Shown here piece after piece: positions 42,846 through 51,953 of a DNA stretch of 64,000 bases (the first letter of the stretch is position 1; each line of letters starts with the position of its first letter). Under the pieces are notes generated by a model, which was not told the DNA's origin, did no database searches, and saw nothing but the letters and a program-made list of their open reading frames with translations. Source of the DNA: Methanomassiliicoccales archaeon LGM-DZ1 (lineage in GTDB: Archaea; Thermoplasmatota; Thermoplasmata; Methanomassiliicoccales; Methanomethylophilaceae); contig CP115556.1 in the NCBI GenBank assembly GCA_030168595.1, positions 806,001 through 870,000 of the forward strand, read 5' to 3'. The position numbers and the translations under genes are program-made.

Positions 42846-44033
42846 ATGCAAATAGGCATCGTCGGAAAACCGAACGTGGGGAAATCGACGATGTTCGGCG
42901 CCGCCACCATGGCCCCCGTCGAAATCGCCAACTATCCTTTCACAACCATCGAGCCCAACAAGGGCGTCGGATACGTGAGGTATCCCTGCCCCTGCAAGGA
43001 GCTCGGCATCACCTGCAACCCCCACAACTCTCTCTGCATCAACGGCACCAGGATGATCCCCGTCGACCTCCTGGACGTCGCCGGGCTGGTCCCGGACGCC
43101 TGGCAGGGAAAGGGCCTGGGCAACAAGTTCCTGGACGACCTCCGCCAGGCCGACGCGCTCATCAACGTGGTGGACGCCTCCGGCTCCACCAACATCGAGG
43201 GCATCCCCGGAAAGCCCGGGGAGTTCGACCCCACCGAGGACGTCACTTTCCTGAGGCATGAGATCGACTGCTGGATGAGGGAGATCATCAAGGACGGCCT
43301 GGGCAAGATCGCCAGGCAGGCCAAGATGAACGGCAGCAAGCCGGAGGAGGTCCTGGCGGACCGCCTCGCCGGGCTCAAGGTCACCGAGGGGCAGATCAAG
43401 GCCGCCCTCGAGAAGGCCCCCCTTCCGTCCGACCCCACCCTCTGGGACGATGAATCCCTCCTGAAGGTCTGCTCCGAGATCAGGAAGGCGTCCAAGCCCA
43501 TGATCATCGCGATGAACAAGGCGGACATCGCGCCGAAGGAGAACCTGGACAAGCTCTCGGGCCTCGGAGAAGAGTCCGTCCCGACCATGGCCGAGACCGA
43601 GCTGGCGCTCAAGAAGGCCGAGAAGGCCGGCATCATCGAGTACACCCCCGGAGACCCGACGTTCAGGATCAAGGAGGGCGCGAAGCTGAACGATGCCCAG
43701 CGCAAGGCCCTCGAGTACATGAAGGAGAACATGGAGAAGTACGGCGGCACCGGCATCCAGAAATGCCTGGAGGACGCCGTCTACAAGACCCTCGACTACA
43801 TACCCGTCTTCCCCGTGCAGGACGAGAGCAAGCTGTGCGACCAGTTCGGCCGCGTGCTCCCCGACTGCCATCTCGTCCCCCGCGGGTCCACCGCCAAGGA
43901 CCTCGCGTACAGGATCCACACCGACCTGGGCGACAAGTTCATCCGCGCGGTGAACTGCCGCACCCACCGCACGGTCGGCGCCGACTACGTGCTGGAGCCC
44001 GGGGACATCATCCGCATAGTGGCCAACAAGTGA
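42846..44033 (+). CDS. ychF: YchF/Obg-family GTPase with TGS domain
   Basis: About 395 residues. GIVGKPNVGKSTMF is the P-loop, DVAGLVPDAWQGKGLGNKFLDDLRQAD holds G3, and MIIAMNKADIA is G4. A C-terminal TGS domain (RGSTAKDLAYRIHTDLG) follows. This is the archaeal Obg-like group thought to bind ribosomes and ATP or GTP. ATG 42846 gives the family start; ATG 42831, nearer the TATA-like CTATAAACA at 42809, is an alternative. polB follows after nine bases. Confidence 0.92.
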   Translation: MQIGIVGKPNVGKSTMFGAATMAPVEIANYPFTTIEPNKGVGYVRYPCPCKELGITCNPHNSLCINGTRMIPVDLLDVAGLVPDAWQGKGLGNKFLDDLRQADALINVVDASGSTNIEGIPGKPGEFDPTEDVTFLRHEIDCWMREIIKDGLGKIARQAKMNGSKPEEVLADRLAGLKVTEGQIKAALEKAPLPSDPTLWDDESLLKVCSEIRKASKPMIIAMNKADIAPKENLDKLSGLGEESVPTMAETELALKKAEKAGIIEYTPGDPTFRIKEGAKLNDAQRKALEYMKENMEKYGGTGIQKCLEDAVYKTLDYIPVFPVQDESKLCDQFGRVLPDCHLVPRGSTAKDLAYRIHTDLGDKFIRAVNCRTHRTVGADYVLEPGDIIRIVANK

Positions 44034-44042
44034 GAACCGCAG

Positions 44043-46460
44043 ATGGGGACATACGACGTCAGGCTGATAAGCGCCTCCTACTCCTCCGATGAGAACGGGG
44101 AGCCGTACATAGAGCTCTTCGGCAAGACCCGCGACCGGCGTTCCGCGACCCTCCTGGTGTACGGGTTCGAGCCGTACTTCTACGTGGAGGACCCGGTAGA
44201 GTACATCGAGAAGGGCCTGAAGGAGGACCAGGACGTCAGCTCCGTGTCCCATACCGTCCTGGAGGTCGGCGGGAAGCCGCACGACTGCCTCAAGGTAGTA
44301 TTCAAGAGCCCCTGGGCCGTCCCCGGGCACCGCAGCCGCCTGTCCCCCAGGTTCAAGGTGCTGGCCGGCGACATCCAGTACCACGACCGCTACATCTACG
44401 ACACCGACATGGGCGCGTGCATACGCGCGACCGGTACGGAGACGGAGGGGACGAAGTACTCCACCGACATAGTCCTCCGGATGGAGAGCTTCGAGAACCT
44501 CGAGCCGTTCGACCCGGGGCTGAAGTACCTCTCCTTCGACATCGAGAACAGCATCTCCGACCAGCACATCTACTGCATCTGCACCGAGGTCTTCGAGAAC
44601 GGGAAGTTCTCGGTCCCGGAACCGATATGGGGGGCCGAGAAGGACATCATCGCAGGGTTCGCCCGCCTCATACAGGAGGAGGACCCGGACGTCATCACCG
44701 GGTACAACATCGACAACTACGACATCCGCAAGATCATGGAGCGCGCCGAGGCCCTGAAGATGAAGGACGCCCTCCCCTGGGGGAGGGACGGAGGCCAGCC
44801 CAAGCTCTTCTCCGAGCGCTTCTGGAGGGTAAAGGGCAGGCTCATCGTCGATGCCTGGTGGGCGGCCAAGAGGGAGCTCCGGCCGAAGCAGGAGACGCTC
44901 AACGCCGTCTCCCTGCAGGTCCTCGGGGAGCAGAAGCTCGATGTGGACCCGGGCCACATGGACGAGGAGTGGAACAAGAACCGGGAGAAGGTCCTCAGCT
45001 ACTGCGTGCAGGACGCCAATCTGGCACTGCGCATACTGCTGAAGGTCGAGACCGTCCGCAAGGCCCTGGACCTCGCGGCCGTCTCCAAGCTGCCGGCGGA
45101 GGACGTCCTGGTCTCCGGGACCTCCACCCTGGCGGATTCCCTACTCATCCGCGCCGCCGACAGGCACGGCGTCGGCGTGCCGATGAACGGCAGGCGCCGG
45201 GCGCAGCGCGAGGACAGGATCGAGGGCGGCTACGTGCACACCATGAAGCCGGGGCTCTACCACTGGGTCGTCGTCCTCGACTTCAAATCGATGTACCCGT
45301 CGCTGATCATCGCCAACAACATCTGCTTCACCACCCTCAGCGACGACGGCGAGATCGCCGCCCCCTCGGGGGCCCGCTACATGTCCCCCCAGCGCAAGCG
45401 CGGGCTGCTGCCGGCCATCCTCTCGGGGCTGATGGAGCAGAGGGACTCCATCAAGAAGCGCATGAAGGCGACCTCCGACCCAGAGGAGCATGACTACCTG
45501 AACGGCCTGCAGGCCGCGGTGAAAGTGGTCATGAACACCTTCTACGGCGTCTTCGCCAGCGATTTCTACCGCTTCACCGACAAGAGCATCGGCTCGTCCA
45601 TCACCAGCTTCGCCAGGTTCTACATCACCGGGATCATCAAGCAGCTCGAGGCCGACGGATACCCGGTGATCTATGGGGACACCGACTCGGTCTTCGTGCT
45701 CTCGCCCTACCATGACGTCGAAGGGGCCGTGAAGTTCGGGAAGGAGCAGGCGGACAGGTTCTCCAAGGACGGCAAGACGCTCGAGTTCGAGAAGCTGATG
45801 GAGCCCATGTTCTCCCACGGGATGAAGAAGAGGTACGTCGGCCGCATCATCTGGCCCGAGAAGCAGGACGAGCTCCTGGTCCGCGGGTACGAGATCAGGA
45901 GGTCGGACTCCTTCGACATGCAGAGCAGGGTCCTGACGAAGCTCTTCGAGATGATACTCGACGAGGACACCGACGGAGCGCTGAAGATGGTCAAGGATTC
46001 CATCCGCGACCTGATGGCCGGGAAGGTCCCGGCCGGAGACCTGGTCATCTCCCGCACCTGCAAAGGGCTCGATGCCTATGAGAACCCCGAGAGGATGGCC
46101 AACGTGCAGGCCGCCAGGAAACTGGTCGCCAAGGGCTACAATTTCATCCCGGGGATGAAGGTGTCCTGGATCGTCACCGATGCCTCCAAGACGCCCCAGG
46201 AGGTCGAGCCCTACGTGAGCGGGGCGCCGTTCGACGCCGTCCCCGACTACCGCTACTACGCCGAGCGCATAGCGCAGATGGCCTCCAGGATCACCGAGAT
46301 CTACGGCTGGAAGGAGGAGGACCTGCTGGCAGGGTCCCAGCAGACCACGCTGCTGGAAGGCGGGTCTTCGCCGGAGAAGCCGAAGAAAGTGTCCAAAGGC
46401 AGCGCCAAAGAGAAGGCCGGCGGCGGGAAGACGGCATCGCTCGACAGTTTCTTCAGCTGA
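44043..46460 (+). CDS. polB: Family B DNA polymerase
   Basis: An 805-residue replicative/repair polymerase. The 3'-5' exonuclease motif I is LSFDIEN at about residue 162, and Exo II is DVITGYNIDNYD. The polymerase motifs are DFKSMYPSLI (about 414), KVVMNTFYGVFAS (about 492) and YGDTDSVFV (about 543). The tail ends in TASLDSFFS, a PIP-box-like PCNA-binding motif. It lies directly behind ychF. Confidence 0.96.
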   Translation: MGTYDVRLISASYSSDENGEPYIELFGKTRDRRSATLLVYGFEPYFYVEDPVEYIEKGLKEDQDVSSVSHTVLEVGGKPHDCLKVVFKSPWAVPGHRSRLSPRFKVLAGDIQYHDRYIYDTDMGACIRATGTETEGTKYSTDIVLRMESFENLEPFDPGLKYLSFDIENSISDQHIYCICTEVFENGKFSVPEPIWGAEKDIIAGFARLIQEEDPDVITGYNIDNYDIRKIMERAEALKMKDALPWGRDGGQPKLFSERFWRVKGRLIVDAWWAAKRELRPKQETLNAVSLQVLGEQKLDVDPGHMDEEWNKNREKVLSYCVQDANLALRILLKVETVRKALDLAAVSKLPAEDVLVSGTSTLADSLLIRAADRHGVGVPMNGRRRAQREDRIEGGYVHTMKPGLYHWVVVLDFKSMYPSLIIANNICFTTLSDDGEIAAPSGARYMSPQRKRGLLPAILSGLMEQRDSIKKRMKATSDPEEHDYLNGLQAAVKVVMNTFYGVFASDFYRFTDKSIGSSITSFARFYITGIIKQLEADGYPVIYGDTDSVFVLSPYHDVEGAVKFGKEQADRFSKDGKTLEFEKLMEPMFSHGMKKRYVGRIIWPEKQDELLVRGYEIRRSDSFDMQSRVLTKLFEMILDEDTDGALKMVKDSIRDLMAGKVPAGDLVISRTCKGLDAYENPERMANVQAARKLVAKGYNFIPGMKVSWIVTDASKTPQEVEPYVSGAPFDAVPDYRYYAERIAQMASRITEIYGWKEEDLLAGSQQTTLLEGGSSPEKPKKVSKGSAKEKAGGGKTASLDSFFS

Positions 46461-46464
46461 CGGC

Positions 46465-46602
46465 ATCAATAATCTTTTGACAGCAGGAAGTCCTTCAGCA
46501 GAACGCATCTGATGCCGATGAGCACCTTGGCAACGGAACTGCCGATGAACGGCATGATGCGTTCGGCATAAAGAGGGCGCGGAATCTTGTTCGCTATTTC
46601 CT
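46465..46602 (-). pseudogene. Decayed 3' fragment of the SKDY-end gene family (copy 1)
   Basis: The frame reads YAERIMPFIGSSVAKVLIGI then RCVLLKDFLLSKDY and TGA. It aligns without gaps to the last 33 residues of the protein at 51133 (ending MLGEFLASKDY). No start or upstream domain is left. Confidence 0.55.
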
Positions 46603-46654
46603 GATATCAGGAAATACATGCTGAAAACTTACTGTGTTTCCTGAATTCGGGAAA
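46595..46654. promoter_or_regulatory. Two related palindromes
   Basis: A perfect 22-bp palindrome centred on 46605/46606 (core TTTCCTGATATCAGGAAA) is followed 40 bp later by a related, nearly perfect one at 46637-46654 (TTTCCTGAATTCGGGAAA). They look like paired operator sites, but no intact gene starts next to them. Confidence 0.55.
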
Positions 46655-46715
46655 TCATTGAACCAGAACCCTGCGGCTTTGCGACAACGCCGGCAGCCAG
46701 GCGGTTCCGGATTCA

Positions 46716-46766
46716 TCAATAATCCTTGGATGCCGGGAACTCCCCGAACGTCGTGAACGTGATTCT
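46716..46766 (-). pseudogene. Decayed 3' fragment of the SKDY-end gene family (copy 2)
   Basis: Sixteen codons, RITFTTFGEFPASKDY, match the C-terminus of the protein at 51133, and the DNA matches it at about 40 of 50 positions by hand count. An in-frame TGA cuts it upstream. Confidence 0.55.
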
Positions 46767-46844
46767 TCATGCATCTTTCCCAGAACAACAGTCCCGCAGG
46801 CATGATTCACTCCGGAAGACGGCATCGCGGCAGCCATTTCATGA

Positions 46845-47708
46845 TCAAGATTGCCGCAGCTGCGGAATATGCCAGACAAGCATTCCGAGCGTCAGCCTGC
46901 GACACTGCTTCACTTTACCTCCGGAAACGTGCGAATCCACCACATCCCCAGCGATACGCTCCAGTTCGGGAGTTACCGTGCGGTAATTCGCCATATAGCG
47001 CAATAACGAACCTAACGCCTCTTCGCGGGTCTGGACTGTCTCGGTACGGCTTGAATAGAACTTCATCTTGGGAGAACGGCCTCTCATTCTGAGGAACTCG
47101 TAAGGGTAGTGGGTATCGTATCCGCAGAAAGAACAGTCGAGCCCCAGCCTCGACCACACTTCCAAGGGCATCCACGGAACCGGATCGGCAGACGATACGT
47201 AGACGCACCATCCGCCCGAGAAGCACTCCATACGCAGGATTGACGCCGGGTCATTGAGCGCGGGGCATAGCGATGAGAAAACGACATCGTACGGCTCCGA
47301 CGGCTTCATGTCTTCCCATGAAACTGTTTCCCCCGAAACATTTGAAATGCGCAATCTGGCACATTCAGCCTTCAAACGCTCTATCATCCCAGGGCTGGCA
47401 TCAGTGCAGTGCACCGAGCGGACCGAAGGAGAGAAAAGGATATCGTACAGGCCCGGACCGCACCCGATGTCAAGCACCTCGGATTCGGGACCGAGGATAC
47501 CGTCTGATATCAGGTCTTTCGCGATTTCATCTCTGATCGAGGCATACTCGATGCCCTTGTAGTTCTTCGAGGAACGTTCCCAATTCTCATTGATTCTCTT
47601 CTCGTCGAGCCCCTCGACGAAGAACGGATGGCGCAGCCTGTCGTGCTCCCAGTCGGCAAGGAGATCTTGCTCAGATGCCCATGTTTTGTTTTCGAGATAC
47701 GCCGTCAA
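46845..47708 (-). CDS. Class I SAM-dependent methyltransferase
   Basis: A 287-residue Rossmann methyltransferase. SAM motif I is EVLDIGCGPGLYDILF (about residue 78), followed by HCTDASPGMIERLKA and YDVVFSSLCPALND. It overlaps the ABC ATPase gene by four bases, so the two are translated together. This suggests that it modifies the transported ligand or the transport system. Base composition is more AT-rich than the flanks. Confidence 0.82.
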   Translation of the reverse strand: MTAYLENKTWASEQDLLADWEHDRLRHPFFVEGLDEKRINENWERSSKNYKGIEYASIRDEIAKDLISDGILGPESEVLDIGCGPGLYDILFSPSVRSVHCTDASPGMIERLKAECARLRISNVSGETVSWEDMKPSEPYDVVFSSLCPALNDPASILRMECFSGGWCVYVSSADPVPWMPLEVWSRLGLDCSFCGYDTHYPYEFLRMRGRSPKMKFYSSRTETVQTREEALGSLLRYMANYRTVTPELERIAGDVVDSHVSGGKVKQCRRLTLGMLVWHIPQLRQS

Positions 47709-48466
47709 AGGACGATCACCCTGGGGCGACCGTAATTGCGGTCGATGATGACATCGACGCCGTAGACCTCCTTTACGATCTTGGGAGTTATCACATCTTC
47801 AGTCTTCCCGGCTGCGACTATGACCCCTCCGTCCAAAATCACCGCCTTATCGCAATATCTCATGGCAAGATCCAGGTCATGGATAATGGCGATGGCTCCG
47901 ATTCCCCTGCTCCCGACAAGGTCCTTAACAGTGTTCATGACCTCCAGCTGGTACTTCACATCAAGATTGCTGGTAGGCTCATCGAGAAGAAGAATATCGG
48001 CCTCCTGCGCAATAGCACGCGCCATTAGGACTCTCTGGGTCTGTCCGCTGCTGAGGCTGCTGAAATCTTCTGCAGCTAGGTCCTTGACGTTCATTTCCTC
48101 CATGGCGGCCCAGGCTATGTCCCTGTCTTTCTGCCCGTACTCCCACTTGATATGAGGGCGGCGGCCCATGAGAACAACTTCGTAGACAGTAGGCGCAGTC
48201 ATGGAGTCGACCTTGTTCTGAGGGACATAGCCCATGCGCCTGGCCATCTCCAGCCTGGGCAGGGACCGGACATCCTCTCCGTCCAGAAGGACATGCCCCT
48301 GCTGCGGCTCCAGTATGCAGTTGATGCAGCGCATCATGGTTGTCTTCCCAGAACCATTGGGGCCCAATATCCCCAATATTTCAGAAGGATCGAGTTCCAG
48401 ATCTACGCCTTTCAGCACCGGCTTGCTACCGTAACTGAATTCCACGCTGTCCATCCGCAGACGCAT
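47705..48466 (-). CDS. ABC transporter ATPase of the iron/corrinoid (FecE/BtuD) type
   Basis: A 253-residue nucleotide-binding subunit. Walker A is LGPNGSGKTTMMRCI, the signature is LSSGQTQRVLMARAI, and Walker B is ILLLDEPTSNLD. The length and the ending match siderophore/B12/haem importers. The permease and binding protein are encoded divergently at 48540-51088, so the intergenic 48467-48539 region controls the whole system. Confidence 0.92.
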   Translation of the reverse strand: MRLRMDSVEFSYGSKPVLKGVDLELDPSEILGILGPNGSGKTTMMRCINCILEPQQGHVLLDGEDVRSLPRLEMARRMGYVPQNKVDSMTAPTVYEVVLMGRRPHIKWEYGQKDRDIAWAAMEEMNVKDLAAEDFSSLSSGQTQRVLMARAIAQEADILLLDEPTSNLDVKYQLEVMNTVKDLVGSRGIGAIAIIHDLDLAMRYCDKAVILDGGVIVAAGKTEDVITPKIVKEVYGVDVIIDRNYGRPRVIVL

Positions 48467-48539
48467 ACCTGGTTATGCTTTTTTTCTTATTTCATATTTC
48501 ATCAGTGTTACTTTTATATGTATTAATAATACAGTGATT

Positions 48540-49961
48540 ATGAATTCAAAACTTATCGCAGTCACTGCCGTCGCCGTGATAATCGTCGCATCGGCGGCAG
48601 CGGCCATCATCGTATTGAATGACGATGATGATGAGAAAAAGGATTACAAGATCGATACCAAGCTCGAAGTCTACGGAAATGCGGACGGAGATGATGATGT
48701 CGACTCTGATGATGCCGACCTCATCCAGCAATGGATCGATGCGGTAAACTCCGATGACAATGACAAGCAGACAGAACTGAAACAGATGATTAACCTCGAT
48801 TTCGCAGATGCAGACAATAACGGGACCATCGATTCCAAGGATGTCGAGCAGACAAAAGCGATCGCAAACGGAGAGGCCACCCACCTGTGGTTTCAGGATG
48901 GCATCCAGAAAGATCGTGATATGGACATCGGAGACAGCATCCAGAAGGTCGGATGCGAATACTTCACAGGCGTCGAGACCATGCTCATCCTCGGCCTGGC
49001 GGACAAGATTGCCGCAGTCGATTTCGCTCCGTGGCAGTACCTGGATTTCTATTTCACCGATGACCAGAAGAAGAATATCTCGAACCTCAACAACATGAAC
49101 GAGCCCGACTATGATGCCGTGAACAAGCTAAACCTCGATGTGCTGCTAATCTTCTCATCGACAGCCAACTATGAAGCGAAGCAGGACAAATTGGTTGGAA
49201 CGGATGTCCTCTACCTGGGACTGTACAACCCGGACATCATCAACACGCAGAGCTCCTCATTCATACAGGGCATCCTGAAGGCAGGGTACATCTTCGGAGC
49301 TGTCGACAAGGCCAGAGCCTACACGCAATGGATCCTGGAATACAGGGACAAAATGCTGAGCATAGAGGAATCCATCCCCGAAGCTGACAAGCCTGTAGTG
49401 CTCATGTCCAACTACACGCAGAGCTATTTCTGCACCGGCGCTGGAGACCAGGTCCCGGCATACACTCAGAACGACCCCCTGGGACAGGCAGTCATTCTGG
49501 CCGGAGGGATCAACATACACGAGAAACTGGGAACGGACTACGGTTCGAAATACTCTGTCAAAATCAACCTGGACAGCCTGTTCACAGAAGCAGGAACCGT
49601 AGATTACATCTGCCTTCATAATGTGAAGTACACATACGGCGGAATGACAATGGCCAGCACTCCTGCCCACGGCTATCTCCAGGATGACGATACCGAGTTC
49701 AGGAACGCCATCGACATTGCGCTGGGACAGTCGTTTGTCACCACTGAGACCGTTGCGATGATGGCCGGCGATTTCAGGAACGGATGCACGGGAGGTGTGC
49801 TGCTCGCAGCCTATCTCGGGAATCTGATCAACCCCGAACAGTATTCCAGCATCGACCCCGTTGATATGCACAACGAATATGTCAAATTCCTCGGAATAGA
49901 GGGATATGACGTCGGAGAACACGGAGTGTTCTTCGAATACGGGAAGAACCCAACCTCCTGA
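48540..49961 (+). CDS. Siderophore/corrinoid-type substrate-binding protein with dockerin-like repeats
   Basis: A 473-residue membrane-anchored binding protein. The N-terminal anchor (about residues 2-27) is followed by two dockerin/EF-hand-like calcium loops, NADGDDDVDSDD (about 46) and DADNNGTIDSKD (about 92), and then the TroA/PF01497 fold (VETMLILGLADKIAAVDFAPW). Calcium loops placed before the binding domain are unusual outside archaea and may help wall or complex attachment. TATA-like CTTTTATATG lies about 25 bases before the ATG. The permease follows. Confidence 0.88.
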   Translation: MNSKLIAVTAVAVIIVASAAAAIIVLNDDDDEKKDYKIDTKLEVYGNADGDDDVDSDDADLIQQWIDAVNSDDNDKQTELKQMINLDFADADNNGTIDSKDVEQTKAIANGEATHLWFQDGIQKDRDMDIGDSIQKVGCEYFTGVETMLILGLADKIAAVDFAPWQYLDFYFTDDQKKNISNLNNMNEPDYDAVNKLNLDVLLIFSSTANYEAKQDKLVGTDVLYLGLYNPDIINTQSSSFIQGILKAGYIFGAVDKARAYTQWILEYRDKMLSIEESIPEADKPVVLMSNYTQSYFCTGAGDQVPAYTQNDPLGQAVILAGGINIHEKLGTDYGSKYSVKINLDSLFTEAGTVDYICLHNVKYTYGGMTMASTPAHGYLQDDDTEFRNAIDIALGQSFVTTETVAMMAGDFRNGCTGGVLLAAYLGNLINPEQYSSIDPVDMHNEYVKFLGIEGYDVGEHGVFFEYGKNPTS

Positions 49962-49993
49962 TCGGAGAACGCTGCACCGCGGAGTGTTGATCG

Positions 49994-51088
49994 ATGCTGT
50001 CAGAGAAGCTGTTCGGAAAGCCCGAGACCGATGCGGAAAGAGAGAGCATCAGGCTCGGGCGCAGAAAACGGCTGCTTTACATACTCATTGTGACAGCAGC
50101 CATGCTGCTGCTGTCTGCATACTCCGTGACAGTGTCATCTTCCGGCATAACAGCATCTGAGGTCTACCAGGTATTCATCAACAAGATATGGCCGGGCGAC
50201 GATCCGTTCGATATCGAATGGAGGCGGCAGGAGATAATCTGGAGGGTGTATTATCCCCGCGTCCTGATTGCCATGTGCGTAGGCGGCACTCTTGCAATCG
50301 GCGGAGCCATCGTGCAGACCATTCTCAAGAACCCCCTTGCCACACCTTACACCCTCGGCATCTCATCCAGCGCCGCTTTCGGTGCCGGCATAGCCATTAT
50401 TTTGGGACTGAACATCGCCAATGATGGCATCTATGGGATAATGGTCAATGCATTCATATTCTCCCTGATCCCGGCAGGCGTCATTCTGGCCGTCAGTTTC
50501 CTAAAGAATGTGAACGCGACCACCCTGATACTCATCGGCATCTGCATCTCCTACACTTTCAGCGCCGCCAATACGCTGATGCAATACTTCGGCGATGCCG
50601 ATGCTGTCAAACAGGCCATGTTCTGGACCGTGGGCGACCTAGACAACGTCGTCATCGGTCAGGTCAAATACGTCTTTGCGGACCTCCTGTTCGCCGTGAT
50701 CGCCTCGATGCTGCTTGTGAATAACATCAATGTGATGAGGATGGGCGACGACACCGCTACCTCGCTTGGAATCAATGTGACCAGAGTGAGGCTCGAATCG
50801 ATCATACTGGCCTGCCTGATCACGGCAATAGATGTCAGCATCGTGGGTGCAATAGGTTTCGTTTGCCTGCTCGCGCCCCAGATATCCCGCATCTTTGTCG
50901 GGAACGATATGAAATACCTGATTCCGGCCTCGATGGTGACCGGATCCCTTATCCTCGTATTGGCCGACTATATAGCGAAAACGGTGATCAGACCGATAAT
51001 GCTCCCTGTGGGCGCCATCACCGCAGTGGTGGGAGCACCCGTCCTGATCTATCTGCTGATCCGCAACAGAAGCAGAACGATTGGCTAA
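49994..51088 (+). CDS. FecCD-family ABC transporter permease
   Basis: A 364-residue permease with about ten transmembrane helices. LIAMCVGGTLAIGGAIVQTI (near residue 95), NPLATPYTLGISSSAAFGAG and FVCLLAPQISRIFVGND are FecCD hallmarks. It ends in TAA. Together with the binding protein and the divergent ATPase it makes a complete importer for iron-siderophore, cobamide or similar metal complexes. Sequence alone does not choose among them. Confidence 0.92.
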   Translation: MLSEKLFGKPETDAERESIRLGRRKRLLYILIVTAAMLLLSAYSVTVSSSGITASEVYQVFINKIWPGDDPFDIEWRRQEIIWRVYYPRVLIAMCVGGTLAIGGAIVQTILKNPLATPYTLGISSSAAFGAGIAIILGLNIANDGIYGIMVNAFIFSLIPAGVILAVSFLKNVNATTLILIGICISYTFSAANTLMQYFGDADAVKQAMFWTVGDLDNVVIGQVKYVFADLLFAVIASMLLVNNINVMRMGDDTATSLGINVTRVRLESIILACLITAIDVSIVGAIGFVCLLAPQISRIFVGNDMKYLIPASMVTGSLILVLADYIAKTVIRPIMLPVGAITAVVGAPVLIYLLIRNRSRTIG

Positions 51089-51132
51089 TTCTTACCAATC
51101 GGGAGCGCAGCGACCTCTGAGTTCACAGATTA

Positions 51133-51564
51133 TCAGTAATCCTTCGATGCCAGGAATTCCCCTAACATCCTGAACCTGAACCCGCACATATCAGCCGTAA
51201 GGGAGATCGGCTCCAGGGACACGATGTGCTTCGGGAAGAAGTCCGGAGCGTACCTGAATGCGGCCAGTTCCCTTTTCGCGTTGCCGTCATCGAGCTTCTG
51301 CACCGTGCGGACGTATATCCTCAGGCCGTTCCTGATGCCCATGAGGGAAACGCGGACGCTGCCGGCATAGGCGTCGAAGACCGTGTACCCCCGGCGGGCC
51401 AGTTCCGCAGCGATGAAGCGCTCGGCATCCTCGGGACTTAATGCTTCATTATCCGGAAACGAAGCGGGCAAATACCTGCTCTTACCTGAAATGGGCTTCC
51501 CTGACTCTATGTCGAATGCTTGAATTTTCAAGTACCATGTGTATTCAGAATCGGAACTCATCAT
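51133..51564 (-). CDS. Unknown protein of the SKDY-end family (intact copy)
   Basis: About 143 residues, not recognised. It has an N-terminal strand region (YTWYLKIQAFDIESGKPISG), a middle with a helix FIAAELARRGYTVFDAYAG, and the end MCGFRFRMLGEFLASKDY. Two decayed copies of its 3' end lie at 46465 and 46716 in the same orientation. I chose the paired ATGs at 51564/51561 because the sequence upstream is AT-rich and unlike protein. Confidence 0.6.
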   Translation of the reverse strand: MMSSDSEYTWYLKIQAFDIESGKPISGKSRYLPASFPDNEALSPEDAERFIAAELARRGYTVFDAYAGSVRVSLMGIRNGLRIYVRTVQKLDDGNAKRELAAFRYAPDFFPKHIVSLEPISLTADMCGFRFRMLGEFLASKDY

Positions 51565-51681
51565 TCGCCTCCGCACAGTTGTCTGAGGCCTCGAAAGATT
51601 TGGTGAAGCAATAATCTGAAGCAATTTGCAATTTAAAAGAAATTCAGACATCTGGCACATGCAATCGCATTGATGATTTTT

Positions 51682-51806
51682 AAGATTCTTCGGTTGTTTG
51701 TGGAGTTTTCCTTCGGTTGTTTGACGGAAGATTCTTCGGTTGCCTCCCCGATTTGTAGGAAGATTCTTCGGTTGTTTGTGGAGTTTTCCTTCGGTTGTTT
51801 GACGGA
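51682..51806. repeat. Identical 47-bp direct repeats
   Basis: The same 47 bases occur at 51682-51728 and 51760-51806, separated by 31 bases that start with another partial copy. Inside, TTCGGTTG recurs, five times in all. The repeats lie in the long gap before rpl15e, at the right edge of the transporter island. Confidence 0.85.
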
Positions 51807-51953
51807 TGGCCCTTCATCCGTCTGCCGGATCCCCCGCGACCGCCGCCCCGCGCGCGGGTGTCTTTTAAATAAGGGGTAAGCATCGGACATGGCACGGGAT
51901 TCCGTTCCCGTCGGAAATGTACCGTCTAACGGCGAATCCGGAAGGTGATTATC

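Noticed and set aside
42828-44957. Long antisense frame of 709 codons opposite ychF and polB
   Set aside because: High-GC antisense artefact rich in Gly, Val, Leu and Asp. The plus-strand genes have unmistakable motifs.
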